Source: Verrucomicrobiaceae bacterium UBA7681
GTDB lineage: Bacteria; Verrucomicrobiota; Verrucomicrobiia; Verrucomicrobiales; Verrucomicrobiaceae
Length of the DNA stretch: 36,415 nucleotides
Assembly (NCBI GenBank): GCA_002482965.1
Contig: DLGZ01000050.1
Coordinates: 202,688-239,102 of the forward strand
Direction: 5' to 3'
Made by a program: the position numbers and the translations under genes. The notes beneath the pieces are model-generated. The model searched no databases. It was not told where the DNA came from and saw only the letters and a program-made list of their open reading frames with translations. Shown piece after piece: positions 22,711-31,704 of the stretch (positions are counted from its first letter, which is position 1; each line of letters starts with the position of its first letter).

Positions 22711-23967
22711 ATGAACAGCAGCTACGAAGTCATCATTATCGGCGGTGGTCCGGCGGGAACCAGCACGGCGGCCATTCTGGCGGAATACGGTCACAAGGTG
22801 CTGGTGCTCGAGCGGGAGAAGTTTCCGCGCTATCATGTGGGGGAATCGTTGATCCCTTTCACGTTTGGACCGCTGGAGCGGCTGGGGCTGATCCCGACAA
22901 TGAGGAAGTCGCACTTCATGAAGAAGTTCAGCGTGAGCTTTGTGCAGCCGGATGGGCGGCGTTCGCAGCCGTTCTACTTTTTTAACCGGTATGACCGCGA
23001 GACGGTGGCGCAGACGTGGCAGGTGATGCGGTCGGAGTTTGACCAGATGCTGATGGAGCATGCACGTGGCAAGGGGGCGGTGGTGCGCGAGGAAACGACG
23101 GTGACGCAGCTGCTCAAGGACGACAGCGGTCGGGTGGTGGGTGTGGCGGTGAAGAACAAGGATGGTACGGAGGAGCATCTGCTGGCGAAGCTGGTGATCG
23201 ATGCCTCGGGCAAGGAGGCGTTTGCCTCGGTGCGTGAGGGCTGGCGTGTGGGCGATCCGTATTTGAACAAGGTGGCGGTGTGGACGTACTACAAGGGATC
23301 GAAGCGTGAACCGGGCATTGATGAAGGGGGGACGACGATTGCGTTTGTGCCAGACAAGGGGTGGTTTTGGCACATCCCGATGCATGATGACATGGTGAGC
23401 ATTGGTATTGTTGCCGAAGGCAAATACTTGAGCCGTGATGGGGTGAAGGATCCCAAGGCGATGTTTGAGCGCGAGATCAGTGAGAACAAATGGATCGAGG
23501 ACCACTTGTCATGCGGCACTTCGACGGGTGAGTATTGGATCACGAGCGAGTACACAAGGCATTCAAAGTTCGGCGCGTCGCCGGGGCTGCTGCTGGTTGG
23601 TGATGCGTATGCGTTTCTTGATCCGGTGTTCAGCAGCGGCGTGCTGCTGGCGCTGAAAAGCGGGGTCGTCGCGGCGGATGCAGTGCATGAGGCGCTGGTG
23701 GCGGGCGATGTCTCGCCGCAGCGTTTTGAGGCCTACACGGAGATGATGCGGCAGGGGCTCGATAACATGCGCAAGCTGGTGTATGCCTTCTACAATCCGA
23801 ACTTCTCCTTCAAGGATGTGGTGATGAAGTATCCTGAGGCTGGTGCTGAAATTACGGACTGCCTGTCGGGGGATGTGAACAAGGACTACTCGTCGCTGTG
23901 GACGAAGATCCGAGAGTTTGCGCCGCTGCCTGATGAACTGCCCTATGGGGTGCCGATGGCGGCGTGA
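22711..23967 (+). CDS. FAD-dependent oxidoreductase, tryptophan-halogenase-like
   Basis: The 418-residue protein has an N-terminal FAD-binding GxGxxG (GGGPAG, 11-16), the VGES motif at 43-46 found in flavin halogenases, and WFWHIP at 218-223, the WxWxIP motif that blocks monooxygenation in halogenases. A second FAD motif is GLLLVGDAYAFLDPVFSSG. A lysine that could match the catalytic Lys of phenolic halogenases lies in HFMKKFSV (71-72). It starts 34 bases after the ATPase stop and probably ends the transporter operon. It could be a halogenase or a related flavin oxidoreductase of the geranylgeranyl-reductase type; motifs favour the halogenase superfamily, while true halogenation is unproven. 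Confidence 0.82.
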   Translation: MNSSYEVIIIGGGPAGTSTAAILAEYGHKVLVLEREKFPRYHVGESLIPFTFGPLERLGLIPTMRKSHFMKKFSVSFVQPDGRRSQPFYFFNRYDRETVAQTWQVMRSEFDQMLMEHARGKGAVVREETTVTQLLKDDSGRVVGVAVKNKDGTEEHLLAKLVIDASGKEAFASVREGWRVGDPYLNKVAVWTYYKGSKREPGIDEGGTTIAFVPDKGWFWHIPMHDDMVSIGIVAEGKYLSRDGVKDPKAMFEREISENKWIEDHLSCGTSTGEYWITSEYTRHSKFGASPGLLLVGDAYAFLDPVFSSGVLLALKSGVVAADAVHEALVAGDVSPQRFEAYTEMMRQGLDNMRKLVYAFYNPNFSFKDVVMKYPEAGAEITDCLSGDVNKDYSSLWTKIREFAPLPDELPYGVPMAA

Positions 23968-24032
23968 GTGGAAGAAGATGAAGTGATTTAAATTTTGCAA
24001 CAGTTCGAGGCGTGCAAGGTTATGACATCGTC

Positions 24033-24647
24033 ATGAAAACGCTTCTGTTTCACGTCTGTCTGGCTTTGTGTGCCTTCTCGGGTCTTCAGTCTCGTACCTG
24101 GACGGAAGCGCAGTCGGGACGCACCGTGGAGGGTGATTTTGTGAAAGTGCAGGACAGCTCAGTGGTCGTCCGTATGGCGAATGGAGCCACGCTGCAGCTT
24201 CCGCTGGCACGGTTGAGTGAGGCTGATCAGGCTTTTGTTAAAGAGCAGGCTGCATCCGCAGCGAAGCCTGCGATGGCGAAGACTGAAGAGGGGAAGGACG
24301 AGGTGAAGAAGCAGCTCATCGGTACCTGGGATGGTTATATGGCTGACAGCGATGGCTCCAAGCAGGGTGACCTCCGACTGGTGATCACCGCTGATAAAAT
24401 CACTGCCTTCAATCCACAGGGAAATCGCGAGATGGGCGCTGGCACCTACAAGATTTCGGGCAAGCGAATCGATGCCACGGGAACGGAAGGGCAGTTCGCA
24501 GGGAAAAAGTATGAGGGCATTTTCAGCCTCGACAGCAAGACTTTGAAGTGGTGCTCTTCGAACGACAATCAGAGGTCCAGCCGCCCCAGCAAGCTGCAAA
24601 CCAATTCGCAGGCGGGGCAGTTCCTCATGGTGCTGGAGAAGAAGTAA
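24033..24647 (+). CDS. Exported SHD1-domain protein with lipocalin-like C-terminus
   Basis: From the ATG giving MKTLLFHVC the protein has 204 residues with a signal peptide (about 1-19). Residues 21-70 form an SHD1 domain (SRTWTEAQSGRTVEGDFVKV, then LQLPLARLSEADQAFV), a small beta fold abundant in Verrucomicrobiota and Planctomycetota. After an Ala/Lys linker, LIGTWDGYMADSDGSK to the end looks like the short beta-barrel 'LxGTW' domain of exported planctomycete proteins. Function unknown, possibly binding in the cell envelope. It stands alone. Confidence 0.8.
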   Translation: MKTLLFHVCLALCAFSGLQSRTWTEAQSGRTVEGDFVKVQDSSVVVRMANGATLQLPLARLSEADQAFVKEQAASAAKPAMAKTEEGKDEVKKQLIGTWDGYMADSDGSKQGDLRLVITADKITAFNPQGNREMGAGTYKISGKRIDATGTEGQFAGKKYEGIFSLDSKTLKWCSSNDNQRSSRPSKLQTNSQAGQFLMVLEKK

Positions 24648-24653
24648 AAATCT

Positions 24654-25052
24654 TCACGGTGCGCCTGCTGGCGGCGTGAGCTTCTTAACGCTCCAGACCA
24701 GGATTAGAAAGATTGCGATCAAGCTGGCTCCAATTGCATTTTCTCGATAGGAAGGCGGGAAGACCAGCATGTAGCCTGCGTCCTTCACCAATGCGGCGAA
24801 GCTGGAGACGCAGAAGGGCATGAGGAAGAGGCGGAAGACGACCCACGGGTCCATGCGCGCGCGGGTGGCGGATGAGGACTGGGTGCTGATGATCAGCGCG
24901 ACGCCGATGATGCCGCTGAGGCCGAGGGAGGTGAGCCAGATGCGGGGCTTGGGGTCGAAATGATTGATGATGCTGAGCGTCCACCAGATGAGGTAGCACC
25001 AGAGGATGATGCGGCCGGTGGAGAGGTTTTGGAGGTAGCGGATCAAGGGCAT
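24654..25052 (-). CDS. Small integral membrane protein, unknown function
   Basis: The 132-residue protein has four likely membrane helices (about 14-32, 40-57, 72-95 and 105-123) with few charged residues. I recognise no family. It converges on the SHD1 gene with six bases between the stops and diverges from the photolyase-type gene. Confidence 0.65.
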   Translation of the reverse strand: MPLIRYLQNLSTGRIILWCYLIWWTLSIINHFDPKPRIWLTSLGLSGIIGVALIISTQSSSATRARMDPWVVFRLFLMPFCVSSFAALVKDAGYMLVFPPSYRENAIGASLIAIFLILVWSVKKLTPPAGAP

Positions 25053-25148
25053 GGAGGGTGTAGCATCCTATGAAGCGCACAAGAGCAGGGGCAAATACGA
25101 AGGTCGGGTACGGCCAGAGCAGTGCATGGTGCGTAATGCGCATGCGCC

Positions 25149-26690
25149 ATGCCATCCCGACCCCGACTTGTGCTAGTGCTGGGAGACCAGCTTGATCTTC
25201 AATCCGCCGCTTTTGACGGCTTTGATCCGCAGCGGGATGTGGTGTGGATGGCGGAGGTGGCGGCGGAATCCACCAAGGTGTGGAGCGTGAAGGCGCGCAT
25301 CGCCGTCTTTCTTGCGGCGATGCGGCATTTCCGTGTGGCGCTGAGGGAGAAGGGGTGGCGGGTGGTTTACCATGAGATGGGAGCGTACGGGAACTTTGTG
25401 GAGGCTCTTCGCGCCAGTGTGCTGGAACTGCGTCCTTTGGCGCTGGTGATGGTGCAGGCTGGGGAGTGGGGTGTGCAGCGAGATCTGGAAGCTGTGGCTG
25501 TGGAGCTGGGGGTACCGCTGGAGGTGCGGGAGGACCGGCATTTTCTCTGCACGACGGCGGAGTTTGCAGGGCATGCCAAGGGCCGCAAACAACTGCGGAT
25601 GGAGTTCTTTTATCGGGAGATGAGGCAGCGCACGGGTGTGCTGATGGAAGAGGGTGGACCTGCGGGCGGGCAGTGGAACTTTGATCAGGACAATCGCGGG
25701 TCTTTTGGCAAAGAGGGGCCGGATCTGCTGCGGGTGCCGCCGAGGAGGTTTGTGCCGGATGAGATCACGAGGGAGGTCATCGCGCTGGTGGAGGAGCGGT
25801 TTGCGAAGCACCCGGGCACGCTGAAGGATTTCGACTGGCCGGTGACGGCGGCGCAGAGTGTGGAGGCGCTGGAGGATTTCATCGCGAATCGGCTGGCGCA
25901 GTTTGGGCAGTATCAGGATGCGATGTGGGTGAATGAGCCGTGGCTGTATCATTCACGGCTCAGCGCGGCGATGAATCTGAAGCTGCTGGACCCGAGGGTG
26001 GTGATTGCGGCGGCGGAGAAGGCGTGGCGTGAAGGCAAGGCACCGCTGGCTGCGGTGGAGGGTTTCATCCGGCAGATCCTTGGCTGGCGGGAGTATGTGC
26101 GGGGCATCTACTGGCTGAAGATGCCGGACTATGTGAGGCTGAATGCCATGGAAGCGCACGAGGCGCTGCCGGGTTTTTACTGGACGGGGGAGACGGAGAT
26201 GAACTGCATGCGGGATGCTCTTTCGCAGACGCTGCGCTACGGCTATGCGCACCACATTCAGAGGCTGATGGTGACGGGGTTGTTTGCGCTGCTCTACGGG
26301 GTGGATCCGCATCAGGTGCACGAGTGGTATCTGGCGGTGTATGTGGACGCGGTGGAGTGGGTGGAACTGCCGAACACGCTGGGGATGTCTCAGTATGGGG
26401 ATGGAGGTCTGATGGCCAGCAAGCCGTATGTGGCGAGCGGCAAGTACATCCAGCGGATGAGCAACTACTGCCGGGGCTGCAAGTATGATCCTGCGCAGGC
26501 GACGGGGGCGAAGGCGTGTCCTTTTACCACGCTGTACTGGGACTATTTGCTGCAGCATGAGGTGAGGCTGAGGGGGAACCCGAGGATGGCGATGCAGTTG
26601 AGGAATTTGGGGCGATTGAGTGTGGAAAAGAGGGAGGCGGTGCAGGAGAAGGCGCGGGAGGTGCGGGAGGGGTGTGGTGGGGAAGAGTGA
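25149..26690 (+). CDS. phrB: FeS-type cryptochrome / (6-4) photolyase-related protein
   Basis: The 513-residue protein has the photolyase-related N-terminal domain (RLVLVLGDQLD at 6-16) and a helical FAD domain (ETEMNCMRDALSQTLRYGYA, then WVELPNTLGMSQYGDGG). Cysteines C353, C441, C444 and C457 match the [4Fe-4S] ligands of Agrobacterium PhrB (350, 438, 441, 454) with a constant offset of three. Such proteins use light to repair (6-4) photoproducts or act as light sensors. DUF2256, often its neighbour, lies 21 kb away here. Start chosen at the first ATG before PSRPRLVLVLGDQ. Confidence 0.94.
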   Translation: MPSRPRLVLVLGDQLDLQSAAFDGFDPQRDVVWMAEVAAESTKVWSVKARIAVFLAAMRHFRVALREKGWRVVYHEMGAYGNFVEALRASVLELRPLALVMVQAGEWGVQRDLEAVAVELGVPLEVREDRHFLCTTAEFAGHAKGRKQLRMEFFYREMRQRTGVLMEEGGPAGGQWNFDQDNRGSFGKEGPDLLRVPPRRFVPDEITREVIALVEERFAKHPGTLKDFDWPVTAAQSVEALEDFIANRLAQFGQYQDAMWVNEPWLYHSRLSAAMNLKLLDPRVVIAAAEKAWREGKAPLAAVEGFIRQILGWREYVRGIYWLKMPDYVRLNAMEAHEALPGFYWTGETEMNCMRDALSQTLRYGYAHHIQRLMVTGLFALLYGVDPHQVHEWYLAVYVDAVEWVELPNTLGMSQYGDGGLMASKPYVASGKYIQRMSNYCRGCKYDPAQATGAKACPFTTLYWDYLLQHEVRLRGNPRMAMQLRNLGRLSVEKREAVQEKAREVREGCGGEE

Positions 26691-26704
26691 TTTGCGGAGC
26701 TGCA

Positions 26705-26740
26705 GGATCGAGGACGAGTAGGAGAACGAGGACGAGGACG
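26705..26740. repeat. Hexamer tandem repeat (AGGACG type)
   Basis: Six 6-bp units with consensus AGGACG and scattered changes lie 14 bases after the photolyase stop, between two convergent genes. Shadow frames cross it, but no gene does. Confidence 0.7.
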
Positions 26741-26761
26741 ATTTAGAAGAGCGCTGCGCAG

Positions 26762-28183
26762 CTAGGTGAGGATGTTTTTCACGACACGGGCAGGCTCTAC
26801 GCCGGTGAGTTTGAAGTCGAGGCCCTGGGAGCGGAAGGTGAAGCGGTTGTGGTCGATGCCGAGCTGGTGCATGACGGTGGCGTGGAGATCGTGAACGTGG
26901 ACGGGGTTTTCGGCGACGTTGTAGCTGAAGTCGTCGGTGGCGCCATGGGTGATGCCGGGTTTGATGCCGCCGCCGGCCATCCACATGGTGAAACAGCGGG
27001 GGTGGTGATCGCGACCGGCTTCGGGGCTGTCCCATTTGCCCTGACCGGCGACGCCACGGCCGAATTCGCCGCCCCAGATGACGAGGGTGTCATCGAGAAG
27101 GCCGCGTTGTTTGAGGTCTTTGATGAGGGCGGCGCTGGGCTGGTCGGTGTCGCGACAGCGGGCGGTGCACCAGCTTGGCAGACGGCTGTGGTGGTCCCAG
27201 TCGGGGTGGAAGAGCTGGATGAAGCGAACGCCGCGTTCCGCGAGACGGCGGGCGAGGATGCAGTTCGCGGCGTAGCTGCCGGCACGGCGGGAGTCAGGGC
27301 CGTACATTTCGAAGACGTGATCGGGTTCGTCGCTGAGGTCGGTCAGTTCCGGGACGCTGGCCTGCATGCGGTAGGCCATTTCGTACTGGCGGATGCGGGT
27401 GGTGATTTCGGGGTCTTGGGTTTGCTCGAAACGCATTTGATTGAGCTCGGCGAGGCCGTCGAGCATGCCACGGCGGAGGTGGCGGGGGAGGCCTGCGGGA
27501 TCGGTGAGGTACAAGACGGGGTCCTTGGAATTGCGGAGCTTGACGCCTTGATAGCGAGAGGGCAGGAAGCCGCTGCCCCAGTAGTGGTCGTAGAGGGGTT
27601 GGTCGCTCGGGCGCTGCATCTTGGAGATGAGGACGAGGTAGTCGGGCAGGTTGCGGTTCAGGCTGCCGAGGCCGTAGCTGATCCACGCGCCCATGCTTGG
27701 GCGGCCGGGAAGCTGATGGCCGGTGAGGAACTGCGTCATCGCGGGGGCGTGGTTGATCTGGTCTGTCGTCATCGACTTGATGAAGCAGAGGTCGTCCGCG
27801 ACGCCTTGGAGATGGGGGAGCCATTCGCTGATGGTGGCGCCGCTCTGGCCGCAGCGGCTGAACTTGGTGAGGCCGGGCAGGATGAGCTGCTTTTGATTGG
27901 CCGTCATGGTGGTGAGGCGCTGGCCTTGGCGGACGGACTCGGGAAGCTCTTTGCCTGCCCAGTCCATGAGGCCGGGTTTGTGGTCGAAGAGTTCGAGCTG
28001 TGAGGGGCCGCCGGATTGGGTGAGGAAGATGACGCGTTTGGCTTTGGGCGCGAAATGAGGGAGCTGGGGGAGGCCGGTGATTTCCTGCTGGGCCATGGAA
28101 TCGAGCGCCATCGCGCCGAGGGAGACGCCGGTGCATTGGCCGAGGAAGTAGCGGCGGGTGGTGTTGAGGGAGGATTCACTCAT
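26762..28183 (-). CDS. DUF1501 (sulfatase-like fold) Tat-exported protein
   Basis: The 473-residue protein starts MSESSLNTTRRYFLGQCTG, a twin-arginine signal. The DUF1501 family signatures follow: VIFLTQSGGPSQLELFDHKP, FIKSMTTDQINHAPA, TLVIWGGEFGR and RDHHPRCFTMWMAGGGIKPG. The family has an alkaline-phosphatase-like fold and almost always pairs with a DUF1549/DUF1553 cytochrome gene; the pair is very abundant in Verrucomicrobiota and Planctomycetota, with unknown substrate. Its start overlaps the cytochrome gene by 8 bases. Confidence 0.94.
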   Translation of the reverse strand: MSESSLNTTRRYFLGQCTGVSLGAMALDSMAQQEITGLPQLPHFAPKAKRVIFLTQSGGPSQLELFDHKPGLMDWAGKELPESVRQGQRLTTMTANQKQLILPGLTKFSRCGQSGATISEWLPHLQGVADDLCFIKSMTTDQINHAPAMTQFLTGHQLPGRPSMGAWISYGLGSLNRNLPDYLVLISKMQRPSDQPLYDHYWGSGFLPSRYQGVKLRNSKDPVLYLTDPAGLPRHLRRGMLDGLAELNQMRFEQTQDPEITTRIRQYEMAYRMQASVPELTDLSDEPDHVFEMYGPDSRRAGSYAANCILARRLAERGVRFIQLFHPDWDHHSRLPSWCTARCRDTDQPSAALIKDLKQRGLLDDTLVIWGGEFGRGVAGQGKWDSPEAGRDHHPRCFTMWMAGGGIKPGITHGATDDFSYNVAENPVHVHDLHATVMHQLGIDHNRFTFRSQGLDFKLTGVEPARVVKNILT

Positions 28184-31097
28184 GGGTGATGGCTTCGTCG
28201 AGGTTGAGGACCATGCTGGCGACGAGAGTGTGCGCGGCGAGTTCGGGGGTGGTTTGCAATTTGCGGGCGTTTTCGGGATGGGCGCGGTAGTGGGCGAGAG
28301 CGCGGTCGAGTTCGCGTTGGAGGACGGTGAGTTCTTTGGGGGTGGGATCGCGGGTCAAGACGGACTGGAAGAGGAGGGGGAGGCGGTCTGTGGCCTGCGC
28401 GGCGAGCATGCGTTTGGCGAGGGCGCGGGAGGCTTCCATCATGGTCTCGTCATTGAGGAGGGTGAGGGCTTGGAGAGGGGTGTTGGTGCGGGTCATGGCG
28501 ACTTCGCAGACGCGGCGCTGGGCGCTGTCGAAGAGGAAGGTCGGCGCGATGGTGCGACGCCAGAAGGCGTACAAGCTGCGGCGGTGCTGGGCGGGCCCCT
28601 GGCTGGGCTCATAGGTGAAGCGGCCCATGAAGATCTCCTCCCAGACGCCTTCGGGCTGGTGGGGACGCACGGGCGGGCCACCGAGTGCGGGATTGAGCAG
28701 GCCGGAGGAAGCGAGGGCGGCATCGCGGATCATCCAAGCAGGCATGCGGAAGCGGGGGCCGCGGGAGAGGAGGAGGTTCTGAGGATCGGAGGGATTGGTG
28801 TGATCTGAGGATTGCTGGTAGGTTTCGCTGGTGACGATGAGTTTGATGAGGTGCTTCACGTCCCAGCCGTTTTCCATGAAATCGACGGCCAGCCAGTCGA
28901 GGAGTTCGGGGTGTGTGGGGCGCTGGCCTTGGAGGCCGAAGTCGTCGGGGGTGCGGACGAGGCCCGCACCGAAGAGCATCTGCCAGACTTGATTGACGAA
29001 CACGCGGGCGGTGAGCGGGTTTTCTTTGGAGGTGATCCATTTGCCGAGGCCGATGCGGTTGCGTGGCAAGTCTGCGGGCCAGGGGGCGATGGCGGCGGGG
29101 ACATCGCGCTGGACGACATCGCCTTTTTTGTCCCAGACACCGCGAATGAGGACGTGGGTGTCGCGGGGTTCTTTGCGCTCGGCGAGCACCATGACGTTGA
29201 GTTTGCCGGCGGCGGACTGGACTTCTTTGAGCTGGGCGTTGGCGCGATCGAGGGAGGCTTTGGCGAGCTGGTAGGGTGCGTGGTCTTCCAAGAACTGTGC
29301 TAGAAGGCGCTCGTGTTCGGGTTTGCCTGCAGCGAGTTGTTCGAGCGGCGTGGGGCCGATTTCGCGCACGGCGGGGCCGGGTTGATCGGTGGCGGAAACG
29401 CGGAAGCTGGCGATGTTGGCGTCGCCGTTGGTGGAGCGGTGACGCAGTTCGAAAATGAGCTCTTCATCGCTTTCAAGCACGAGTGGTTCGGCGAGGCCGT
29501 AGAGCGCGGTGTGTGGCTGGTCTTTGGGGAATCCTTTGGTGGTCCAGCCGTTGCGGGGATCATCGTCGAGGGTGCCTTTCACATCGCCGTATTCGCGGGC
29601 CTTGGCATCGACCTTGGTGTCGGCGATGGCGTATTTGACGAGGATGTCGCGGATCTGGGAACTGCCTTTGCGGCGGACCTGCAGCTTGATGTCGGTGAGG
29701 ATGAATTCGCCGTCTTTGCCGCGTGAGAGTGCGCCTTTTTGTGGGAGTACTTCGAGCTTTAAGCCGGTGAGGCGGGGGAGTTTGATGGCGGAGATGAGGC
29801 GGTAGTCGTCCTGCTTGGGATTGGGGCCGCTGGCGGTGACGATGCCGTCTTGGGACTGAGTGAGTTTTGAGCCTTCCTGGGATTCCAGTGTGCCGTGGAG
29901 GATGTGCCAGGCTTGGAAGCCGTCTTTCACGGCGGTCTGGCGCTGAGAGAGCCATTGCTCGAAGGGTTTGGCGGCGTCGGCTTTCGCTTTGGCTTCGATG
30001 GGCTTGCGGGCATCGACGAGCTTTTGGGTTTCATCCACGGCGCGTTTGGCGTGGGGAGATTGATAGCTCAGGTAGGGCTGCGCTTTGGTGCCTGCGGAGC
30101 CGTCTTCGTCGATGCTGTTGAAGAAGGCGTGGAGGCTGTAGTAGTCGTGCTGGGAGATGGGGTCGAACTTGTGCGAGTGGCACTGGGTACACCCGAGGGT
30201 GAGGCCCATCCAGACGGTGCCCATGGTGTTCACGCGGTCGATGACGTAGTCGATGCGGGACTCCTCCTTGTCGCGACCGCCTTCGCCGTTGGTCATGTGA
30301 TTGCGGTGGAAGCAGGTGGCGAGTTTTTGCTCGGGCGTGGCGTTGGGGAGGAGATCGCCGGCGAATTGTTCAAGAGTGAACTGGTCGAAGGGTTTGTTGG
30401 TGTTGAAGGACTCGACCACGTAGTCGCGCCAGGGCCAGTTGGTGCGGGAGGCGTCGGACTGGAAGCCGTCGGTGTCGGCGTAGCGGGCGGCATCGAGCCA
30501 GTTCATGGCCATGCGCTCGCCGAAGTGGGGGGAGGAGACTAGATGCTCGATGCTGGATGCTAGATCCTGGAAGCTTGATGCTGGATCTTGGATGCTGGGA
30601 GGGAGGCCGGTGAGGTCGAAGGAGAGGCGGCGGAGGAGGGTGTGAGGGGGAGCTTTGGGGGAGAGTTTGAGGCCTTCTTGGGTGAGGCGGGCTTTGACGA
30701 AGAAGTCCACGGGATGGCCTTCGACCTTGGCTTTCACGGGTTTTTCGAGGGACCAGTGTTTGCCCCATTGAGCGCCTTCGGCGATCCAGCGCTTGAGCAT
30801 GGCGACCTGGTCAGCCTTGAGGGCGGGCTTGTGGGACTTCGGGGGAGGCATGATCTCCTCGGGGTCCGTGGAGACGATGCGAGCCATGAAATCGCCGGAT
30901 TTGAGGGCCTCGTGCGCGCCTTCCTGGGTGTCGAGGCGCAGGTCGGCTTTCCGGTGTCCGGCGTCCTGGCCGTGGCAGGAAAGGCAGTTGTCTGAAAGCA
31001 GCGGCATGACCTCGCGGCTGAAGCTCACCGGGTCCGCATGGGCGGGCAGAGTGAGGGTGAGCAGGAGCAGCAGGTGTTTCGGCATGAGGCGCGGCAT
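28176..31097 (-). CDS. Planctomycete-type cytochrome C protein (DUF1549/DUF1553)
   Basis: From the ATG giving MPRLMPKHL (a second one is four codons on) the protein has 973 residues. A signal peptide (1-21) is followed by a haem-binding C38-xx-C41-H42 (CLSCHGQ), a DUF1549 part with TLLRRLSFDLTGLPP and FGERMAMNWLDAARYADTDG, a second CxxCH (GCTQCHSHKFDP), a long beta-rich middle, and the C-terminal DUF1553 (NPLTARVFVNQVWQMLFGAG). It is predicted to be a periplasmic dihaem protein working with DUF1501. A heptamer repeat array encodes the linker after GLPP and replaces the usual helix there. The longer open frame upstream of the start is non-coding. Confidence 0.94.
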   Translation of the reverse strand: MPRLMPKHLLLLLTLTLPAHADPVSFSREVMPLLSDNCLSCHGQDAGHRKADLRLDTQEGAHEALKSGDFMARIVSTDPEEIMPPPKSHKPALKADQVAMLKRWIAEGAQWGKHWSLEKPVKAKVEGHPVDFFVKARLTQEGLKLSPKAPPHTLLRRLSFDLTGLPPSIQDPASSFQDLASSIEHLVSSPHFGERMAMNWLDAARYADTDGFQSDASRTNWPWRDYVVESFNTNKPFDQFTLEQFAGDLLPNATPEQKLATCFHRNHMTNGEGGRDKEESRIDYVIDRVNTMGTVWMGLTLGCTQCHSHKFDPISQHDYYSLHAFFNSIDEDGSAGTKAQPYLSYQSPHAKRAVDETQKLVDARKPIEAKAKADAAKPFEQWLSQRQTAVKDGFQAWHILHGTLESQEGSKLTQSQDGIVTASGPNPKQDDYRLISAIKLPRLTGLKLEVLPQKGALSRGKDGEFILTDIKLQVRRKGSSQIRDILVKYAIADTKVDAKAREYGDVKGTLDDDPRNGWTTKGFPKDQPHTALYGLAEPLVLESDEELIFELRHRSTNGDANIASFRVSATDQPGPAVREIGPTPLEQLAAGKPEHERLLAQFLEDHAPYQLAKASLDRANAQLKEVQSAAGKLNVMVLAERKEPRDTHVLIRGVWDKKGDVVQRDVPAAIAPWPADLPRNRIGLGKWITSKENPLTARVFVNQVWQMLFGAGLVRTPDDFGLQGQRPTHPELLDWLAVDFMENGWDVKHLIKLIVTSETYQQSSDHTNPSDPQNLLLSRGPRFRMPAWMIRDAALASSGLLNPALGGPPVRPHQPEGVWEEIFMGRFTYEPSQGPAQHRRSLYAFWRRTIAPTFLFDSAQRRVCEVAMTRTNTPLQALTLLNDETMMEASRALAKRMLAAQATDRLPLLFQSVLTRDPTPKELTVLQRELDRALAHYRAHPENARKLQTTPELAAHTLVASMVLNLDEAITHE
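30541..30596. repeat. Intragenic heptamer tandem repeat (GGATGCT type), 8 units
   Basis: Eight consecutive 7-bp units: AGATGCT, CGATGCT, GGATGCT, AGATCCT, GGAAGCT, TGATGCT, GGATCTT, GGATGCT. Three units equal seven codons, so the protein gains a 7-residue repeat (SIQDPAS, SFQDLAS, SIEHLVS). The array lies inside the cytochrome gene and keeps the frame. Confidence 0.9.
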
Positions 31098-31227
31098 GTT
31101 GAAACCAACGTGGCAGGGACATGCAAGGTGCATGCATCTGCTATGGATAATCCTGAGATTTTTTGCGCGGCGGGAGTCGAGGTAAAAGAGCGCAAAGCAG
31201 TCATGAGAGGCGTAATCGAAGACATTC

Positions 31228-31704
31228 ATGAGAGAACAACCCTCCAAACTACACCCTGGCCTCGCGCTGGCCGGGTTCATCGTCATCACGTTCTGCGCGC
31301 CATTGCTGAGTGTGGGATCAATGCCGGGCGCGTGGTATCTGGCACTGGACAAGCCCGCCTGGAATCCGCCTGCGTGGTTGTTTGGGCCTGCGTGGACGCT
31401 GCTTTATACGCTTATGGCGGTCGCGGCGTGGTTGGTGTGGAAGCGGGTTGGCTTTACACGACCGCTGGGCTTCTATTTCGTGCAACTGGCGCTGAATGCG
31501 GCGTGGACGCCGATTTTCTTCCGCGCGCACCAGCTTGGCTGGGCGCTGATCGAAATCGTGGCGCTGTGGATTGCGATTCTGGCGACGCTGTTGAGTTTCC
31601 GTCGTGTGAACACGGCAGCCGGATGGCTGTTTGTGCCGTATCTGGCGTGGGTCACGTTTGCGACGGTCCTGAACTTTACTCTATGGAAAATGAATCCCGC
31701 ATGA
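31228..31704 (+). CDS. tspO: TspO/MBR family tryptophan-rich sensory protein
   Basis: The 158-residue protein has five membrane helices and the family motif WYLALDKPAWNPPAWLFGPAW (about 36-56), then LNAAWTPIFF and the ending VTFATVLNFTLWKMN. TspO binds tetrapyrroles such as protoporphyrin IX and is linked to light and oxidative stress responses. Its TGA overlaps the SDR start (ATGA), making it the first gene of a three-gene operon. The upstream 130 bases separate it from the divergent cytochrome gene. Confidence 0.95.
   Translation: MREQPSKLHPGLALAGFIVITFCAPLLSVGSMPGAWYLALDKPAWNPPAWLFGPAWTLLYTLMAVAAWLVWKRVGFTRPLGFYFVQLALNAAWTPIFFRAHQLGWALIEIVALWIAILATLLSFRRVNTAAGWLFVPYLAWVTFATVLNFTLWKMNPA

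Noticed and set aside
25953..27035. 360-codon minus strand open frame
   Set aside because: Arg/His/Pro-rich shadow running over the photolyase and the hexamer repeat.
26849..28003. 384-codon + strand open frame
   Set aside because: Antisense to DUF1501, which has a Tat signal and conserved motifs.
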